Source: Ceratotherium simum simum | Lineage: Eukaryota; Chordata; Mammalia; Perissodactyla; Rhinocerotidae | Length of the DNA stretch: 64,000 nt | Reading direction: 5' to 3' | Assembly (NCBI RefSeq): GCF_000283155.1 | Contig: NW_004454159.1 | Coordinates: 19,177,801 to 19,241,800, forward strand | Part shown: piece by piece, positions 10,791 through 23,689 of the stretch | How the letters are laid out: every line of letters begins with the position of its first letter | Position numbering within the stretch: the first letter of the stretch is position 1 | Made by a program: the position numbers and the translations under genes | Notes under the pieces: generated by a model | Database searches by the model: none | What the model was told of the DNA's origin: nothing | The model's input: the letters and a program-made list of their open reading frames with translations, nothing else

Positions 10791-12642
10791 GTTTGAAAAA
10801 AGAATTCTTACCCCCAAATCCTACTCCATCCTAAATATCCCTTGCAAGTGTTGTTTGAGGCAAGTGTTTTATTTGCGCCTCTTATATGAGGTTACCCTTC
10901 ATGTGTCCCTGAGAAATACAGGTGAATTTTCTCATTGCTGTAACTTATGAAAACACTGATCAACTCAGCGTGCTACTGAGGCTTCTGCTTCTACCTCTCC
11001 CTAAAACTCCCTTGTCCAAGTAGCATTTAATGGCTTCCTACTACTAAATCCTGTGGACACTTTTAGTGCTTATCTTACTCATTTCTTAACAACATTTGAG
11101 ACTTTGGATTATCCTTATCTTCTTGACACTTTCTGTTCTTTTGGCTTCCATAACAACTTTCATTTCTGCTTTACTTCCTGCCCTCTCCTGGCTACATTTT
11201 AATTTCCTGTCATTGACAATGCTTTCTTGGCCCATCTCTTTAATACTGTTATTTGCCAAGCTTCTTTTCAAATCCTCACGTGTTCTTTTTTTTTAAGCTG
11301 TTCCTGAATGACGTTACCTGTTCCCATCGCTTCTGCAGCCACATGATTTCTCATAGCACCTAAAGCTTGTTGTTAACCAGAGATTAACTTAAGAATTTAA
11401 GATCCCTATGTGACCCTGCCTACTGGGCTTCACCCATAGATGTCTCATTGGTAAGTCAAAAAAGCATGTTCTCATTTCTCATCTTCATCTCCACCCATCC
11501 ATTTTATGAAAATAGCACCTCTTCCTGTATTCCCTATTTTTTGAATGACATGTAAACAAATGACCATCTAAGACAAAAATCTGAGAGTTTTTCATCTCTG
11601 ACTCAACATTGATAAAAAGGCCAAATTGATTTACTTATTTTATACTTACTAACACTACCTACCTTAGTTCACTATTTCAGGTGTCTACTTCACCTCAGTG
11701 TGACTCAGGATTACATTCTGATTAGCCTAAGCCAGTCATTTCCTCCTCCCAAATCCTATACATTTTCATTCTAACTTCTTGTTTGAGTAAAAGCATTCAA
11801 GGACTCTAAGCCTTCCTGCTGATTATGTTTCTCAGGTTAAACACATTGGCATTTTTTTTTTTGCAGTGGAATTAACAGGATTCAGTTCTTTAGGAACTTA
11901 GTCTTGCTATTTGTGCTATTTATGCTGCGATTTTCTCTTTTGAGACTTACAGGTATTTTTAATACTAAAGTTGGCCTCTAAACTCTATTGTGTCTACATT
12001 TCAAGTTTATAGTTGTTTGTTGTATAGCTAAGTCTCACAATCGTTTGTGTAGCCAAACCCAGCAATGTTCTTATGGATCCTCTATCAATAAAAAGAGTTT
12101 CTAATTGTGCTGGAATGTTTGTGAATTCTTGTAGAGCTATGGTATGACGAGTTTGGCTGTGGACTATGTATACGTGAGTTCAGATACAAGTTACTTTGGT
12201 AGTTCAGAGCCTACTTGATCCAAGTCATACCTTATTTGGTTAAAACAAAAACTGGTTTGCAAAACAAACACAGCTATGTAAAAGACTATGAAAATATGTG
12301 AGGGTTTCTGCTTTAGGACAAAGAGCTTGGCAACCAGCTCTGTCATATCCAAATCCAATTAAAGCTGACTAAAGGTTCTGTAGGTTTGAATGCTGAGACC
12401 AAAGGCTGAATCAGTCAGGATAGTAAACTATTGAAATTACAGACAAAATTGAAAAGAATATTTGTCTTCCATTTTAATTGTTTTTGACTTGAGAAGCAAA
12501 TTCTGTCTGTATCTAAGATTGTTAACCATTGAGAATTTAAAGAAAGCCTTAGAAAAGTAAGAGAAATTTTTTCATTTTTTTCCTGAAAAATTAAAATGTA
12601 ACTTTTTTTCAAGTTACTCATTTGTTTTTCGTATGAAAAAAT
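10791..12642. other. unassigned non-coding sequence, 1.9 kb
   Basis: AT-rich with a pyrimidine-rich stretch around 11130-11300. I identify no repeat family, gene or RNA. Frames here are below 110 codons and lack recognisable domains. Confidence 0.5.
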
Positions 12643-12654
12643 GGTATTGTTTTG

Positions 12655-12900
12655 GGGCCGACCCGGTGGCATAGCAGTTAAATTCATGCACTCCGCTTTT
12701 GTGGCCTGGCGTTTGCAGGTTCAGATGGACAAATGCACCACTTGGCAAGCCATGCTGTGGTGGCGTCCCATATAAAGTAGAGGAGGATGGGCAAGGATGT
12801 TAGCCCAGGGCTAATCTTCCTCAGCAAAAAGAGGAGGATTGGCATTGGATGTTAGTCCAGGGCTGATCTTCCTCACCAAAAAAAAACAAAACAAAAAAAA
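12655..12900 (+). mobile_element. ERE: ERE-type SINE, plus strand (long form)
   Basis: Head GGGCCGACCCGGTGGCATAG, then the two tail modules (GATGTTAGCCCAGGGCTAAT and GATGTTAGTCCAGGGCTGAT) and an A-rich tail at 12880-12900. The 12-bp target duplication GGTATTGTTTTG at 12643-12654 is repeated exactly at 12901-12912. Confidence 0.95.
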
Positions 12901-12912
12901 GGTATTGTTTTG

Positions 12913-13280
12913 AAGATTATGTTTAACCAATGTTAAAAACAACCCTACAAAGAATACCACATCTGAGTTTCCATTTTAAGGAGGATGTCAGGATTAATAG
13001 TTAAAAAAAAAAGCTTAATTATCTTTAAGTGTCAGGCAGGCACTTCAGTATTGTTGGGTTTTTTTTGTTTTTTGATCATCATGCAGATAACCTGTCCTGA
13101 GTCCACAAATATTAATATATTAATTATATTGCAAATTTCAACCACATTACATGCTCAATTATTTAAAAGGATTATATTCATCATTATTATGCATTTCTAT
13201 GGTGACTTTGTTAATGAAACTAAACTTGGGCCAGTTCAATTAAAGTCTAGTGCCTGAAATCACCAAAGGGATAACAATGG
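12913..13280. other. unassigned non-coding sequence
   Basis: AT-rich. The 90-codon frame at 12985-13257 has no recognisable domain, and low-complexity runs pass through it. Nothing else is seen. Confidence 0.45.
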
Positions 13281-13720
13281 TCAACTTACATACACAAAAT
13301 ATTTAACCAATGTAATAACAAAAATAATATTGAAATTGAAATAACAATATAGCTTTCCTCCCATCAAATTACTAAAATTGAAAATATAAAATCAACATTT
13401 GTTAGGGTTTAAATAAATGGATACTATTATACATTCCAGGTGGAAGTATAGATTAGTACCATATTTTTTAAGACAGGCCATAAATACCAAAAGCCTTAAG
13501 AATACTTAAATCCTTTAGCCCAGAAACCCCACTTCTATAATTTAGCCTAAGGAAACAACCGGAAATATGAAAAAATAATTTTGCATTGGAACATAGAGTA
13601 ATATTATTTAAAAAATTGGAAATGATCTAAAGTTTGAATATTTGAGAATTGATCAAATTAGTTATGAAACATCCCTAAAAACAAATCATATTATATATGG
13701 TATAATCTGGTTTAGTAGAT
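13281..13720 (+). mobile_element. old L1 or HAL1 fragment, plus strand
   Basis: Phrases in the order of an L1 ORF2 3' region: AGGTGGAAGTATAGATTAGT, TTAGCCCAGAAACCCCACTT, AAGGAAACAACCGGAAATAT. Strongly decayed. Confidence 0.6.
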
Positions 13721-14420
13721 AAAAGCATGAGCGTTTTTACTTACTTTCTAATTTTTTCTAGTGCTCTGATTGACTTTTAAGGTTGGATAAATCGTCATTG
13801 GATATACGATGTGTTATTGTATTTGATAGTTGATTAGTTTGGGGTTAAAAACCTATGTATCTTTGCAGAAGTTCCTCTACCTGCCATGTTAATAATGGTC
13901 TCTCCGTGGTCAAACAGAAGTCAGCATCTCCTAAATGTGCTCCTATGAACACCATTGTAGTGAGGGTTGCAGAATATGACCCAGACCACAAGTCATATAT
14001 GCAGAGATAAATTTCCATTTTATGTATTGAGGAGCGATCGTCCTCATCAGCCTCCACCTGCTGGTGAGCAAGCAAAAAAATGTAACTTACTGTTGAATCT
14101 GTTATAAACTTTAAATCTAATAATTTAACCATTCTCTTTTGGTAATTTCAGTCTCTTTAAAAAATGTTCAGTGTCTCAGATTTTTCTGTGTTTTGTCCTC
14201 CCCCAACTCTTCTGTGAGATGACCCCATGAGAGAGGGAATATTTATGCCATATTATGGAAAAACAGGAGCCTGAGATTGCTGAACTCTGGGTTTCTTAGC
14301 ATGCCTTGCATACTAAGGCTCATAAACCAGCAAAGCCAAGAGTCATGGAGACAGAAGCAAAATTTTTGTGAGTCATTAAATGCAGTAGAGATATGTGACT
14401 TGTATGATTTGAGTCATTAT
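13721..14420. other. unassigned non-coding sequence
   Basis: No recognisable element. The 95-codon reverse frame at 13845-14132 resembles no family I know. Confidence 0.45.
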
Positions 14421-14806
14421 ATTAGTCTGTTATGGCTGCCATAGCAAAGTACCACCGACTGGGTGGCTCAAACAGTAGAAATTTATTTTCTCACAATTTT
14501 GAGGCTGCAAGTCCAACTTTGAGGTGTCAGCAGCGTTGATTTCTTCTGAGGTCTCTCTCCTTGGCTTGTAGGTGGCTGTCTTCTTCCCCTTTCTTCATAT
14601 GGTCTTCCTTCTGTGTGTATCTGTATCCTAATCTCTTCTTATAAAGACACTAGTCATATTAGATTAGGTACCATCTATATGACCTCATTTTACCTTAATT
14701 ACTTCATTAAAGACCCTATCTCCAAATACAGTCATGTTCTGAAGTATTGGGGGTTAGGACTTCAACATATGAATTTTGTGGGAACAAAATTCAGCCCATA
14801 GCAGCC
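14421..14806 (+). mobile_element. ancient mammalian interspersed repeat, family not assigned
   Basis: Typical phrases of a very common mammalian repeat: TTAGTCTGTTATGGCTGCCA, ACTGGGTGGCTCAAACAGTA, GACCCTATCTCCAAATACAG and GGGGTTAGGACTTCAACATA near its end. I recognise the repeat by these phrases but cannot name its family with confidence. Confidence 0.7.
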
Positions 14807-15600
14807 ATGGTTCTGTGTATTCTGGATATGGGATTTAGAACATACATTGGTCAACAGTTCAGAGCATATTTAGCACCGTATAAGAATATACTCCAGAGTT
14901 ATAAGATATTGACTACCAGCTTCTGAGTGATGTTACACATGGAAAGATCAATGAATTTCATGAATATCAGCTGATTACTGCATTTCTTCCAGTATCAAAT
15001 GGGTATGTGGTTCCTTGTACAAAAGAAAATGGTTTTTGAGACACCATTCAGTTAGGACATGAATGCTGTTGCTTTTCACAATTCAGAACAAGAATTATCC
15101 TCAATACGAAAAATTGCTACCTATCCATAATAGAAAGGGTCCAATGCAATCAACTGGCCACCAGGTCACCTAATAGCTTCCTGTGGCTTCCAGGGTTGTT
15201 CTCTCTTACTGGCATATGAGACATATATTAGCCAGGTCAAGTTTTGTGAGGGAAAGTCCAAGTGCTAAACCTATGCATGACTTCTGACTTGCCAACATGG
15301 CTACTTTGTTTTGAACACATTTAGCAAGCAGAGGTATAGCTGTATAAAGAGGCCAACTTACATCTACTGCTTATTGGGAGCATCCTCTTTAGTGAGGGTC
15401 TTTTGGTGAGTGATCAGGGCATGAGAATCAGTATTCTCACACTCTAGGCTTTTTCACACACTTTTCCCCCAAATGTCATTTAATCCATTTTGTATCTTGT
15501 TTTTTTACAAGTCCCTGGCTATTTATAAATATTAGCCACTATATATTAGCCACTGTATATCCATGTATTGCCATGGATCTCTCTTGCCTTAGGCTACATC
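14807..15600 (-). other. unassigned; possible old retroviral internal sequence, left part
   Basis: This stretch and 16260-17150 flank an L1 fossil and have a similar, more mixed composition than the neighbours. Phrases such as CAACTGGCCACCAGGTCACC suggest, weakly, antisense internal sequence of an ERVL-type element. No frame is intact and I saw no diagnostic motif, so this stays a guess. Confidence 0.2.
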
Positions 15601-16255
15601 TCCTTTCAATCAAAGTAGACCAAAAACTCTATTGCTCAAAGATCAGTCCATTCATTTCTCACTATGTTAAACATACACTTACAATATGGCCCAACAATTC
15701 CACTCACAAGTATTTACCTAAGACGTATGAAGCACATGTCAATAAAATGATTTATAATGAGTGTCCTGAGGAGCTTTCTTCATAATAGCCAAAAACTGGA
15801 AACAACCCAATGTCCATTAATAGGCGAATAGATAAACAAATTATGATTTGAACATACCATGAAATACTTCTGTGTAACAGAAATGAATGAACTGTTGATT
15901 CATGCAACGATGTGGATGAACCACATAAACAGTATGTTGAGTAAAATAAACCAAACAGAATAGAGTATATATTGTATGATTTCATTTATATGAATGGCTA
16001 GATCAGGTAAAACTAATCTAAAGTAATAGAAGTCACATTAGTGGTTCTCTGTGGTGGGGAATGGGCATGGGGAGATGGACTGCAAAGAAGTATAAATAAC
16101 TTTTTGGGGGGATAGACATGTTATGTATCTTGACTGGGATGTTGGTTACATGGACATATGTATTTGTCAAAACTCATCAACCTGTACACTTAAAATCTGT
16201 GGAGTTTATTGCATGTGAATTATACCTTAATAAGCTTGATTTAAAAGTAAATTCT
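15601..16255 (+). mobile_element. old L1 (L1M-type) 3' end, plus strand
   Basis: Decayed ORF2 end (ATATGGCCCAACAATTCCAC, AAACTGGAAACAACCCAATG, GAACTGTTGATTCATGCAAC) followed by a long old-L1 3' UTR (TATGATTTCATTTATATGAA, GTCAAAACTCATCAACCTGT, GTGAATTATACCTTAATAAG). It probably inserted into the sequence on either side. Confidence 0.88.
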
Positions 16256-16259
16256 GCCC

Positions 16260-17256
16260 GCTGGGATTTCTCCCTTTTTCACTATCATTCAAGGCTATCC
16301 ATGAGTGGGGCTATAATTACTACAACAGTGTATTTCCAGCTGATGCCAACATTTAATAAAGTGCCATCTGCAAACAAGGCTTGAATGATTTTCTTCCCAG
16401 TCATAGAGTGTTCCCCTGAAGGCCCTACATGTGGATTTAGGGAAAGATAGCTGTGTGGCAGGCACAGTGGGACATGGATCCACCTGCTCATGCGAAATAT
16501 TTGTGCCTTCATGACCTTCTCAAACCCCATCTTGCATATATTCCTTCTACTTGGTAATGAGAAACTGTTGGGCATTCAGAATTTTGTGGGTTGATGAATC
16601 AGACAATACCAAGCTCCTGATGAGTAGTGCAGACCACAAGCTACCACTTGCTCATGTCCTCTGGGCATGTATTCAATCTCTAGTAAGATTATTAGGAGCC
16701 AGACATTGTTTTAAAAGGTTTGCTGAAAAGAGTATAACTTTGTTTCAAAACCCAGGTGTCACTACTGTGATTCCTCTATCCAGTTTTTCAATAGGCTCCA
16801 TACAGTATTCCAATCTGCCTCAGAGACTTTAAGCACAATTGGAGCATCATTGTCATAAGGAACAACTAGGAAAACTATTTGCGCTTGATAGCTTCCTCTT
16901 GCATTGTTCTTTGTGTTAACAGCCCTTTGAGTTCCTCAGAAAATAGCGTCAAATATCTCACTATTACATTTAGTGATTCACAAAAATTTTGCTTCTCTCC
17001 CTATAACTCTTTGTTTTGCTGGTTTAGAGGTCTGAGTACCCAAGGGGTATGAAGGAACTCTGAGTTAGGCAATCTCAAGGTCCCCAACCCTTGCAGTCCA
17101 CAGCCTCCTCTCTGAGAAATATTCTAAGACTGGCTGAATATCTCCTACCGCATAGTCAGGGGAGAAGCAACCGGTTTGTACCTGAAACTCGGCCTTTCAA
17201 GTTTTAGGTGTGAAAAGAAAAATATTGCTAATACCACGTAAGAATTCAAAATGTTT
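16260..17256 (-). other. unassigned; possible old retroviral internal sequence, right part
   Basis: Complex sequence with no match I can name. A 96-codon reverse frame (16285-16575) and a 93-codon forward frame (16551-16832) overlap near their ends; neither shows a domain I know. See the left part at 14807. Confidence 0.2.
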
Positions 17257-17270
17257 TCCATAGACTTTCT

Positions 17271-17480
17271 TTTTTTTTTTATAATTTTATTTTATTTATT
17301 TTTCCCCCAAAGCCCCAGTAGATAGTTGTATGTCATAGCTGCACATCCTTCTAGCTGCTGTATGTGGGACGTGGCCTCAGCGTGGCTGGAGAAGCGGTGC
17401 ATCAGTGAGCGCCCGGGATCCGAACCCGGGCCGCCAGCAGCAGAGCGCCACACTTAACCGCTAAGCCACAGGGCCGGCCC
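17271..17480 (-). mobile_element. ERE1: ERE1 SINE, reverse orientation, young
   Basis: Short ERE1 form, ending on the plus strand in AAGCCACAGGGCCGGCCC. It sits between exact 14-bp target duplications, TCCATAGACTTTCT at 17257-17270 and 17481-17494. The A-tail is a T-run with TTTA units. Retained CpG sites (for example GCGCCCGGGATCCGAACCCG) point to recent insertion. Confidence 0.97.
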
Positions 17481-17494
17481 TCCATAGACTTTCT

Positions 17495-18064
17495 ATGTGT
17501 TCTAAACGCTCTGCAATGAATAAGTATTACTTTTATATCCATAAAGAAGGTATTATAAAAGGGTTCCCCAAAAGGCTTCCCAGGTACTTCATATTTAGGA
17601 ACACATCTTTTAGTTGTTATTGTGAGATATAGAGAATAATACAAAATGAACATTGATAATTATGATCTTGAGACATAAAGCACCAATTGAATTACATTTA
17701 TTACCTTCTGTGTAACATGTCAGGGGAGTCAGCAACACATTTTCAGATGTTTTGTTCAAGGAAAGTTCTTTTAAATATTTTTGAGGTTTAAGGTATAATT
17801 TCCTTTTATTTATAACTGTGCTTATGTGAAACAGTTCATTCTCCAATGGTAATGGATAAACAGAGTACGACCGTATTTGTTAAATTCTTAATGCACTATA
17901 TTACAACCTGGTCTGTGCTGGGGGGGCTGCCTTGGAGGTAGCTGTATTCAAAAAAGTCGTGGTCCCTCTTCACATTGGGTGAAGAATATAAGTGAGAAGA
18001 TAATTAACAATTCTAGGATGTCTATAGGAATAAGCAGTTGAGTAAAACACATAGTAAATGATGT
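17495..18064. other. unassigned non-coding sequence
   Basis: No recognisable element; frames here are short and partly overlap the preceding SINE. Confidence 0.45.
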
Positions 18065-18960
18065 AAGATTGGTTAAGATGTAGATTTGACTGCTATGATA
18101 GAAGTCTAAAACGACAACGGCTTAAGCAAGATAGAATTTATCTTACGTTAGTTCCTATGGCAACTCCACTCTGCAAAGTCGGCAGATGTCTGGACATCTC
18201 TTTTTTTGCTCTGCCATTCTGATGGTTTTATGGCTTTAGATGATAAAAGAAGTCTTTCTGGACAAGTGAAACTTGAGCTGAATTTTGATGGCTGAATGGA
18301 GTCAGGTTTGAATCGGGTGAATAGCATGAAAATGTGCAAGGGGTGGAGGAGATGCTGACAGGTTTATGCAATGTGCTGGGAACGATGAGTAGACCAACAT
18401 ATCTGTAGAAAAGTTATAGCCGAAGATTGAAAGATAAAAATGGAAAAGCAAATTGGCTTTGTATTATAGAGGGCTCTGAAAGCAGATTAAAGTGCATATA
18501 TATATTTTTCTAATTCTTGGCAACACTATAATGTTCTAAATAGAGCAAAGATAAAATGGAAAAGCTGCTTCAGTAAGATTCATTGGACTCTGGTATGTTG
18601 TTTGGCGTGGTGAAGATAGGATGGGGTGTTCTCTCTTACAAGAGTGCCACAGTAAGTCAGGCATGGCTGGAGAAGGGTCTGAGTTTCAGAAATAGGCTGG
18701 AAAAGAAGGGAGATGTATTCCAAATGAAGAACTGGCAAGCCTTACTCACTGACTCCTATTTTGTGGGCAAAGTAAGTACTGAAGTCATTGATGCCTCTAG
18801 GGTTTTGAGCCTACTTGGCTGTGGGAGAGAGAAGACTGGAAGGAAGCCAATTTTAAGGAGAATATTATGAGCTCAGCTTTAATTTGAAGTGAAGGAGCAT
18901 TATTCAAGGAGAAACATCAAGAAGGAAATTAAGGATGTAGGGCTGGAGATGTGTAGGATG
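18065..18960 (+). mobile_element. purine-rich ancient repeat, tentative
   Basis: Phrases such as GAAACTTGAGCTGAATTTTG, GTGCAAGGGGTGGAGGAGAT and AAGGATGTAGGGCTGGAGAT resemble the purine-rich repeat also seen at 5885-7250 and 51161-52560. The first 150 bp may be another old repeat. It is very diverged and its boundaries are guesses. Confidence 0.4.
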
Positions 18961-20722
18961 TGTGAAAACAATAACTCCACCATTAGTCAGAGGAAATGGG
19001 AATAGTTATTCTGAACAAAAGGCTGGACTAGAAAAAGTGTGGGCAACTCTCTAACTCTCTTCATAAGCTCTGGAGCCCAGGAACAGGAACTTAGAAGATG
19101 ATGATGTTTGTGCACAGCAGAAAGAAAAAAATTACATCTAGACATAAGAGGCAGGATCCTGAAGGCAATTAGTGTGGAGACAGAAGGTGGCAAGCTGGTG
19201 CTGTCCATCATTCCTTTTCAAGCCTCCTCACTTGACCACACTTGAATGATGATGATATCTTAACTTAGGGGCAGTGCTGCTCTGCCTGAGATACTGATGG
19301 GAGAAGAGCAGTAGAACAAAAGCTGTCTTCCCAGCTTCATTCACTCCGGCTTTGGTGAATGCTTGGTTAAGACACTTGGAAGGAGACATACAGTAGTTAC
19401 TTGACCATCATCCATTCACACCACCTCCTCGCCTGATGGCACAAGCATTATAAACTAAGGACTGCCTGTGATACAGAAAAGTGCTATAGAAGCAATTCTT
19501 GATCATCACCTCAGTCCAAAATTGATGACAGAAACATTTATAGTAAAATCTACAATGGCTTATCCTTGATTCTTAAACCAAAAAGGGCCTAAAAACAAGT
19601 ATATAATTGTGGCTAATTTATTTGGTGGTAAAATCTGACCTGAATTCTTATGAGGCTATTTATAATCTTTTTTTCATTTTGAAACCAAATTTGTGTGTGA
19701 ATGTTTGTATATTTCATGGTAGAAATTATACTGTTTGATAATGAATAGTCACCCTAGCCCCCACTGGTGGTGTTACACGTATCTGATATCTGTACCATAT
19801 TATGTTTTGAAAATCCCCAAACGATTTGGAATGCTGAAACACTTCTGTCTTTGAGGATTTTGGAGGAGGAATTGTGGACTTGTACTTGGTGGGTTTCACC
19901 TGCATCACCACAATTGATTAGTGTTATTGGGTAGAAATAGACATATGATCTGTCATTTTTGAAAAGCCAATTGATTTTTTTTCTTTCTTTCTGTTGAGCT
20001 CTGGCTTTGAATTTGGTATCACCGAAAGAGGAGGGAATCCAGCAAACCCATTCCTGAAGTCAGTTCTTTTAGCCCCTTGTGAAGCCTGCTAGAATCTTCA
20101 GAGATGCTCATAATGCATAGCATACCAACCAGAGAACAACCTACTGGGTCTGCAAGAGAGAATTTGGCATCATAGAGGAGCTGTGTTCAGAGTCCATGAG
20201 ATGCACATTCCTCTACCTTTACTTCTTCCACCTACATAAGTACTCTGTGCATAGGTGATCCCCTCCTCCCCAAAGCTAGTGCCCTCCACACAGTGTGTTC
20301 CATATAGCCTTTCTATGTCCTCCTTTTCACCCGCTCTCAAGTATAGATTTTTATCAACCAATTTATATATAGTTGAAAATGACTGGTAAGGCTTGATTGT
20401 TATTTATTTTTAAATTTACATATTATCAGGAAATAAATGTCAAACAAAACAATTAATTAATAATTGTAGCATTTCAGGAATTAGTCAGCTGGTTGGAGGA
20501 ATTCTGGAAGGGGTGAGGTGAGCACTTCCTCTAGGTCCCTAAAACCACACCGTTATTAGGACCCTTCTCTTCATAAGACCAGATCAGAGGAAAATGAGTA
20601 CTGCTGTGAATAATTAAAAAAAAATACGGATGGAAATGTAGTGGATGAAGTAAGTCGACATAGTCCAGGGTTGTGATTATAAAGCAATAGTGAGAATAAT
20701 TTTAATGTTTCTACAGCTGCAG
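18961..20722. other. unassigned non-coding sequence, 1.8 kb
   Basis: No recognisable repeat, coding region or RNA gene. Confidence 0.5.
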
Positions 20723-20794
20723 ATCTCTATCTATCTATCTATCTATCCATCCATCTATCTATCATCTATCTATCTAATCTATCTATCTATCTAT
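20723..20794. repeat. (TATC)n microsatellite, interrupted
   Basis: About 17 tetranucleotide units CTAT/CCAT with two interruptions (an extra ATC near 20763 and TAAT near 20778). It ends in a TTTTG run. It accounts for the repetitive 70-codon frame starting at 20690. Confidence 0.95.
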
Positions 20795-23473
20795 TTTGTT
20801 TTGTTTTCTCTGAAAAGCATCTCTAAAGAGCATGTACGATGTCTGGGGATTTGCCAATACTATAAGCAGCAAGTAAGTACGAAGGAGAAGCTTATCTTCT
20901 GAGTTCTCGTTTTCTGTAACTCTCTATGAGAATGACACTGCACAAACACGGTCTGTCAGAGGCTAGCAATCCACACATCTCTCCTTTCAGCAGCATGGGA
21001 AGAGAACACTGCACATCCCAGCATTACGTTGGAAGAGCCAAAATGCAGCTGCTCCTGCCTCCCGCAGCTGGGGAAGTTTGGAGTAATAAGTTGAAATATC
21101 TGAGAAGAATACACCCAGAATTGAGCAAAGGTTTGAATTTCACTTCACACATGAGCGAGCAAACATTTACCCTAGATCAATAACAGTTCAGCAAACCTAT
21201 GAGCAGCACCATATCATGCTTCCTAGACCGCTCTCCAGCACGGACGTTGGAGACTATCCTCTATTAAACTACTAACAGATGTGTTAGGAACACGCCTTTC
21301 ACCTTTCACCAGGCTGTAGTACGGATTGTGGCATGCTAAGTGTCCCGTTGCTGTCATGCTAGGCACTGTGCATTGCATCATCTGTCACAGTTCTGCTGGA
21401 TATTACAGCACATTTCATAAGCACCATAACACTTACATTTCAGACCTGCATGATGACTTTTTATTGTCCCTATTACCTGAAGTCTAAATTTACGCCTTTG
21501 CAGCTTTATGAAATACACTGTTTGCTTCATCTCTGTCATGTGCCTCCCTTAACGTTCAAGGCGATATATTATCACCAATCACTGTGAGTCATAAGCTATC
21601 TGACAGCCTGACAGAAAAGGCTTTTTTATCCACTTGTTTCCTTGAGCCAGCAGTGTGTAGAAAGGTTTGGGAGGGGGCTGGAAGGAAGAGAAGGATTCTG
21701 TCAAGGACTGGATTAAACAGTGCCTTAGTATAATGGTTTTTGTTGGTCAAAAATGTGTTCCTTTTTATTTTCTAGTTTCATAATCAGTTGCATTGTGCAA
21801 TGATGAGTAAATAAAACTCTTACAGTTATTTGATTTGACCATGAAATGAAAAAATGGAAAAAAAGTGTCAGACTTAAAATGATATTATGTTTGAAATATT
21901 TATATGGATCTTGTTCAAAGAGACTTCCTACTGTTTTCTACTTTCTCTTTTTTTGTACAATGGACTAGTTATTTGGAATAGAAACACATTTTAAATGAAA
22001 GAAAATTGTTAATGTTTAATGTAGTTTCAGGTATTTCAAATAGCCTTTAAAGTTTTGGACGCCATATCATTAAAATCTATTGCAAATATAATTCTAAAGT
22101 TTTTTCATAGTAAATGTTAGGGCCTTCTAAGTTTGAGAACTACCTGTTTCTATAAATCCTTAAAAAACATTGATGAATGACTGTGGCTTTATGATTGACA
22201 AGTTTCTCAGTTCACTTTATAGGCAATTTAATTGCTTAGTATTTTTATGTGGCAAACTTTTTAATAAAGAAATATGCTGTTGTGATTTAATAGTTTCTCG
22301 AGGAATTCCTGTTAACACCTAAGAATTTCATATAATCCAAATATTTAGCATGGTGAGAGGCACTGGAAATTGAGGAAAAAGCTTCAGTTGCCTTTGATTT
22401 GGTTTTTCTTCACAGCATCTTATTGTTTTGTAAGAAAATACATTCTAGTGATTGATTTCTTTGGGTACTTCCTACCTATGGGTATAAGGTTTTGGATTTA
22501 CCCTGTTCTATGTTGGTCTTACATGATACCAAATAACCAATTTAATTAATTTTAAAAACCTGTCAGATTGATCTAATTTAATGGCCTACAAATCAACTAA
22601 TTTAATGGGCAAACCCAGGATCTTTTAGGAGTGAAGGGTGACTGGACAGTGGAGCAAGGGGTGGGCATTTTTCCAGGACTCGAGGAATCACAAACATTAT
22701 AAGGTATTCAAAAGAAGATATGCATCAAAACATGAAAAGATACACTGGAGACTGTTCTTATTTGGCAAGCACTGTGAGTGAGTTGAATTTGGGCCAACAA
22801 ACTGTCCCTTAAAGATTCCTGAGAGAAACAAACGTGCCCATAAATCAAAGTGAGGAAGTCAGGGCTTATTGCAAAGATGAAGCTAGATGGAAGTTGGTGT
22901 GTTATTTATACTTTCTTAAATTTATTTTGGGCATTTTTTTGAAAGAAAGAGAAGACATGATTTTTTTTGTTTGTATGGTTCTGATAGGGGAATTTGAACA
23001 GAATTTAATAGGTTTTATCCAGAAGAATGGAGTACAGGAGTCATATATTTGGAGAAAGCACTGAATTTTCAGACCAATAGAATGACATTTAGTTTACTAA
23101 GTAACATTCCTTTCCTTCTGATAGGATCGTATCTTATAATTACAATAAGAATGAAGCTAGAACACTGAATCATAAAATTTTTATCACAGATACCGTAGTT
23201 CCTACAGCTTAGAGTGGACATTCTTTGTCTCTTCCTCTCTTAACCACTGGCTTTTGTTTCATTCCACTGGGCTATTTATTTTGAGTAATTTTAGTTTTTC
23301 TTTTACACCATGAAGTCAGAATTCTTGCTTAACTTGTTTAGAATCAGCCTTTCTCCTAACTTCTATACATTTTTCTCTCAGTTTTCTCTGTACAAAATCT
23401 TCCTAGATGGTTATTGCCATTGCATACTTCTCTTGAACATACTGTCTCGCTTTGATGTTGAAGAACCTAGAAA
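20795..23473. other. repeat-poor non-coding sequence, 2.7 kb
   Basis: No interspersed repeat is recognisable. The part at about 20920-21660 is of higher complexity and GC content than its surroundings, with no long frame, and may be conserved non-coding DNA. The 85-codon frame at 20926-21183 shows no domain. The remainder is AT-rich. Confidence 0.45.
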
Positions 23474-23650
23474 TCTTGGGTTCTAGAGCTGGCTCTGCAA
23501 CTCACTGACTTTGTAACTTCCAGCAAATTGACTAACCATTTCAGAGTTTTTCCACCATCAGAAAAATGGGGATAAAAAAAACTCAATTATCCATTACTCA
23601 GAGCACTTGTGAGATTGGAAAATGAGCAAATATGAGTAAATATGAGTAAA
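23474..23650 (+). mobile_element. MIR: MIR SINE, plus strand
   Basis: TAGAGCTGGCTCTGCAACTC, GACTAACCATTTCAGAGTTT and CATCAGAAAAATGGGGATAA follow the MIR core in order. Confidence 0.75.
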
Positions 23651-23689
23651 AATGGCATAGATAAGGGTAAGTTGGTTGTGTTTTTCAAT

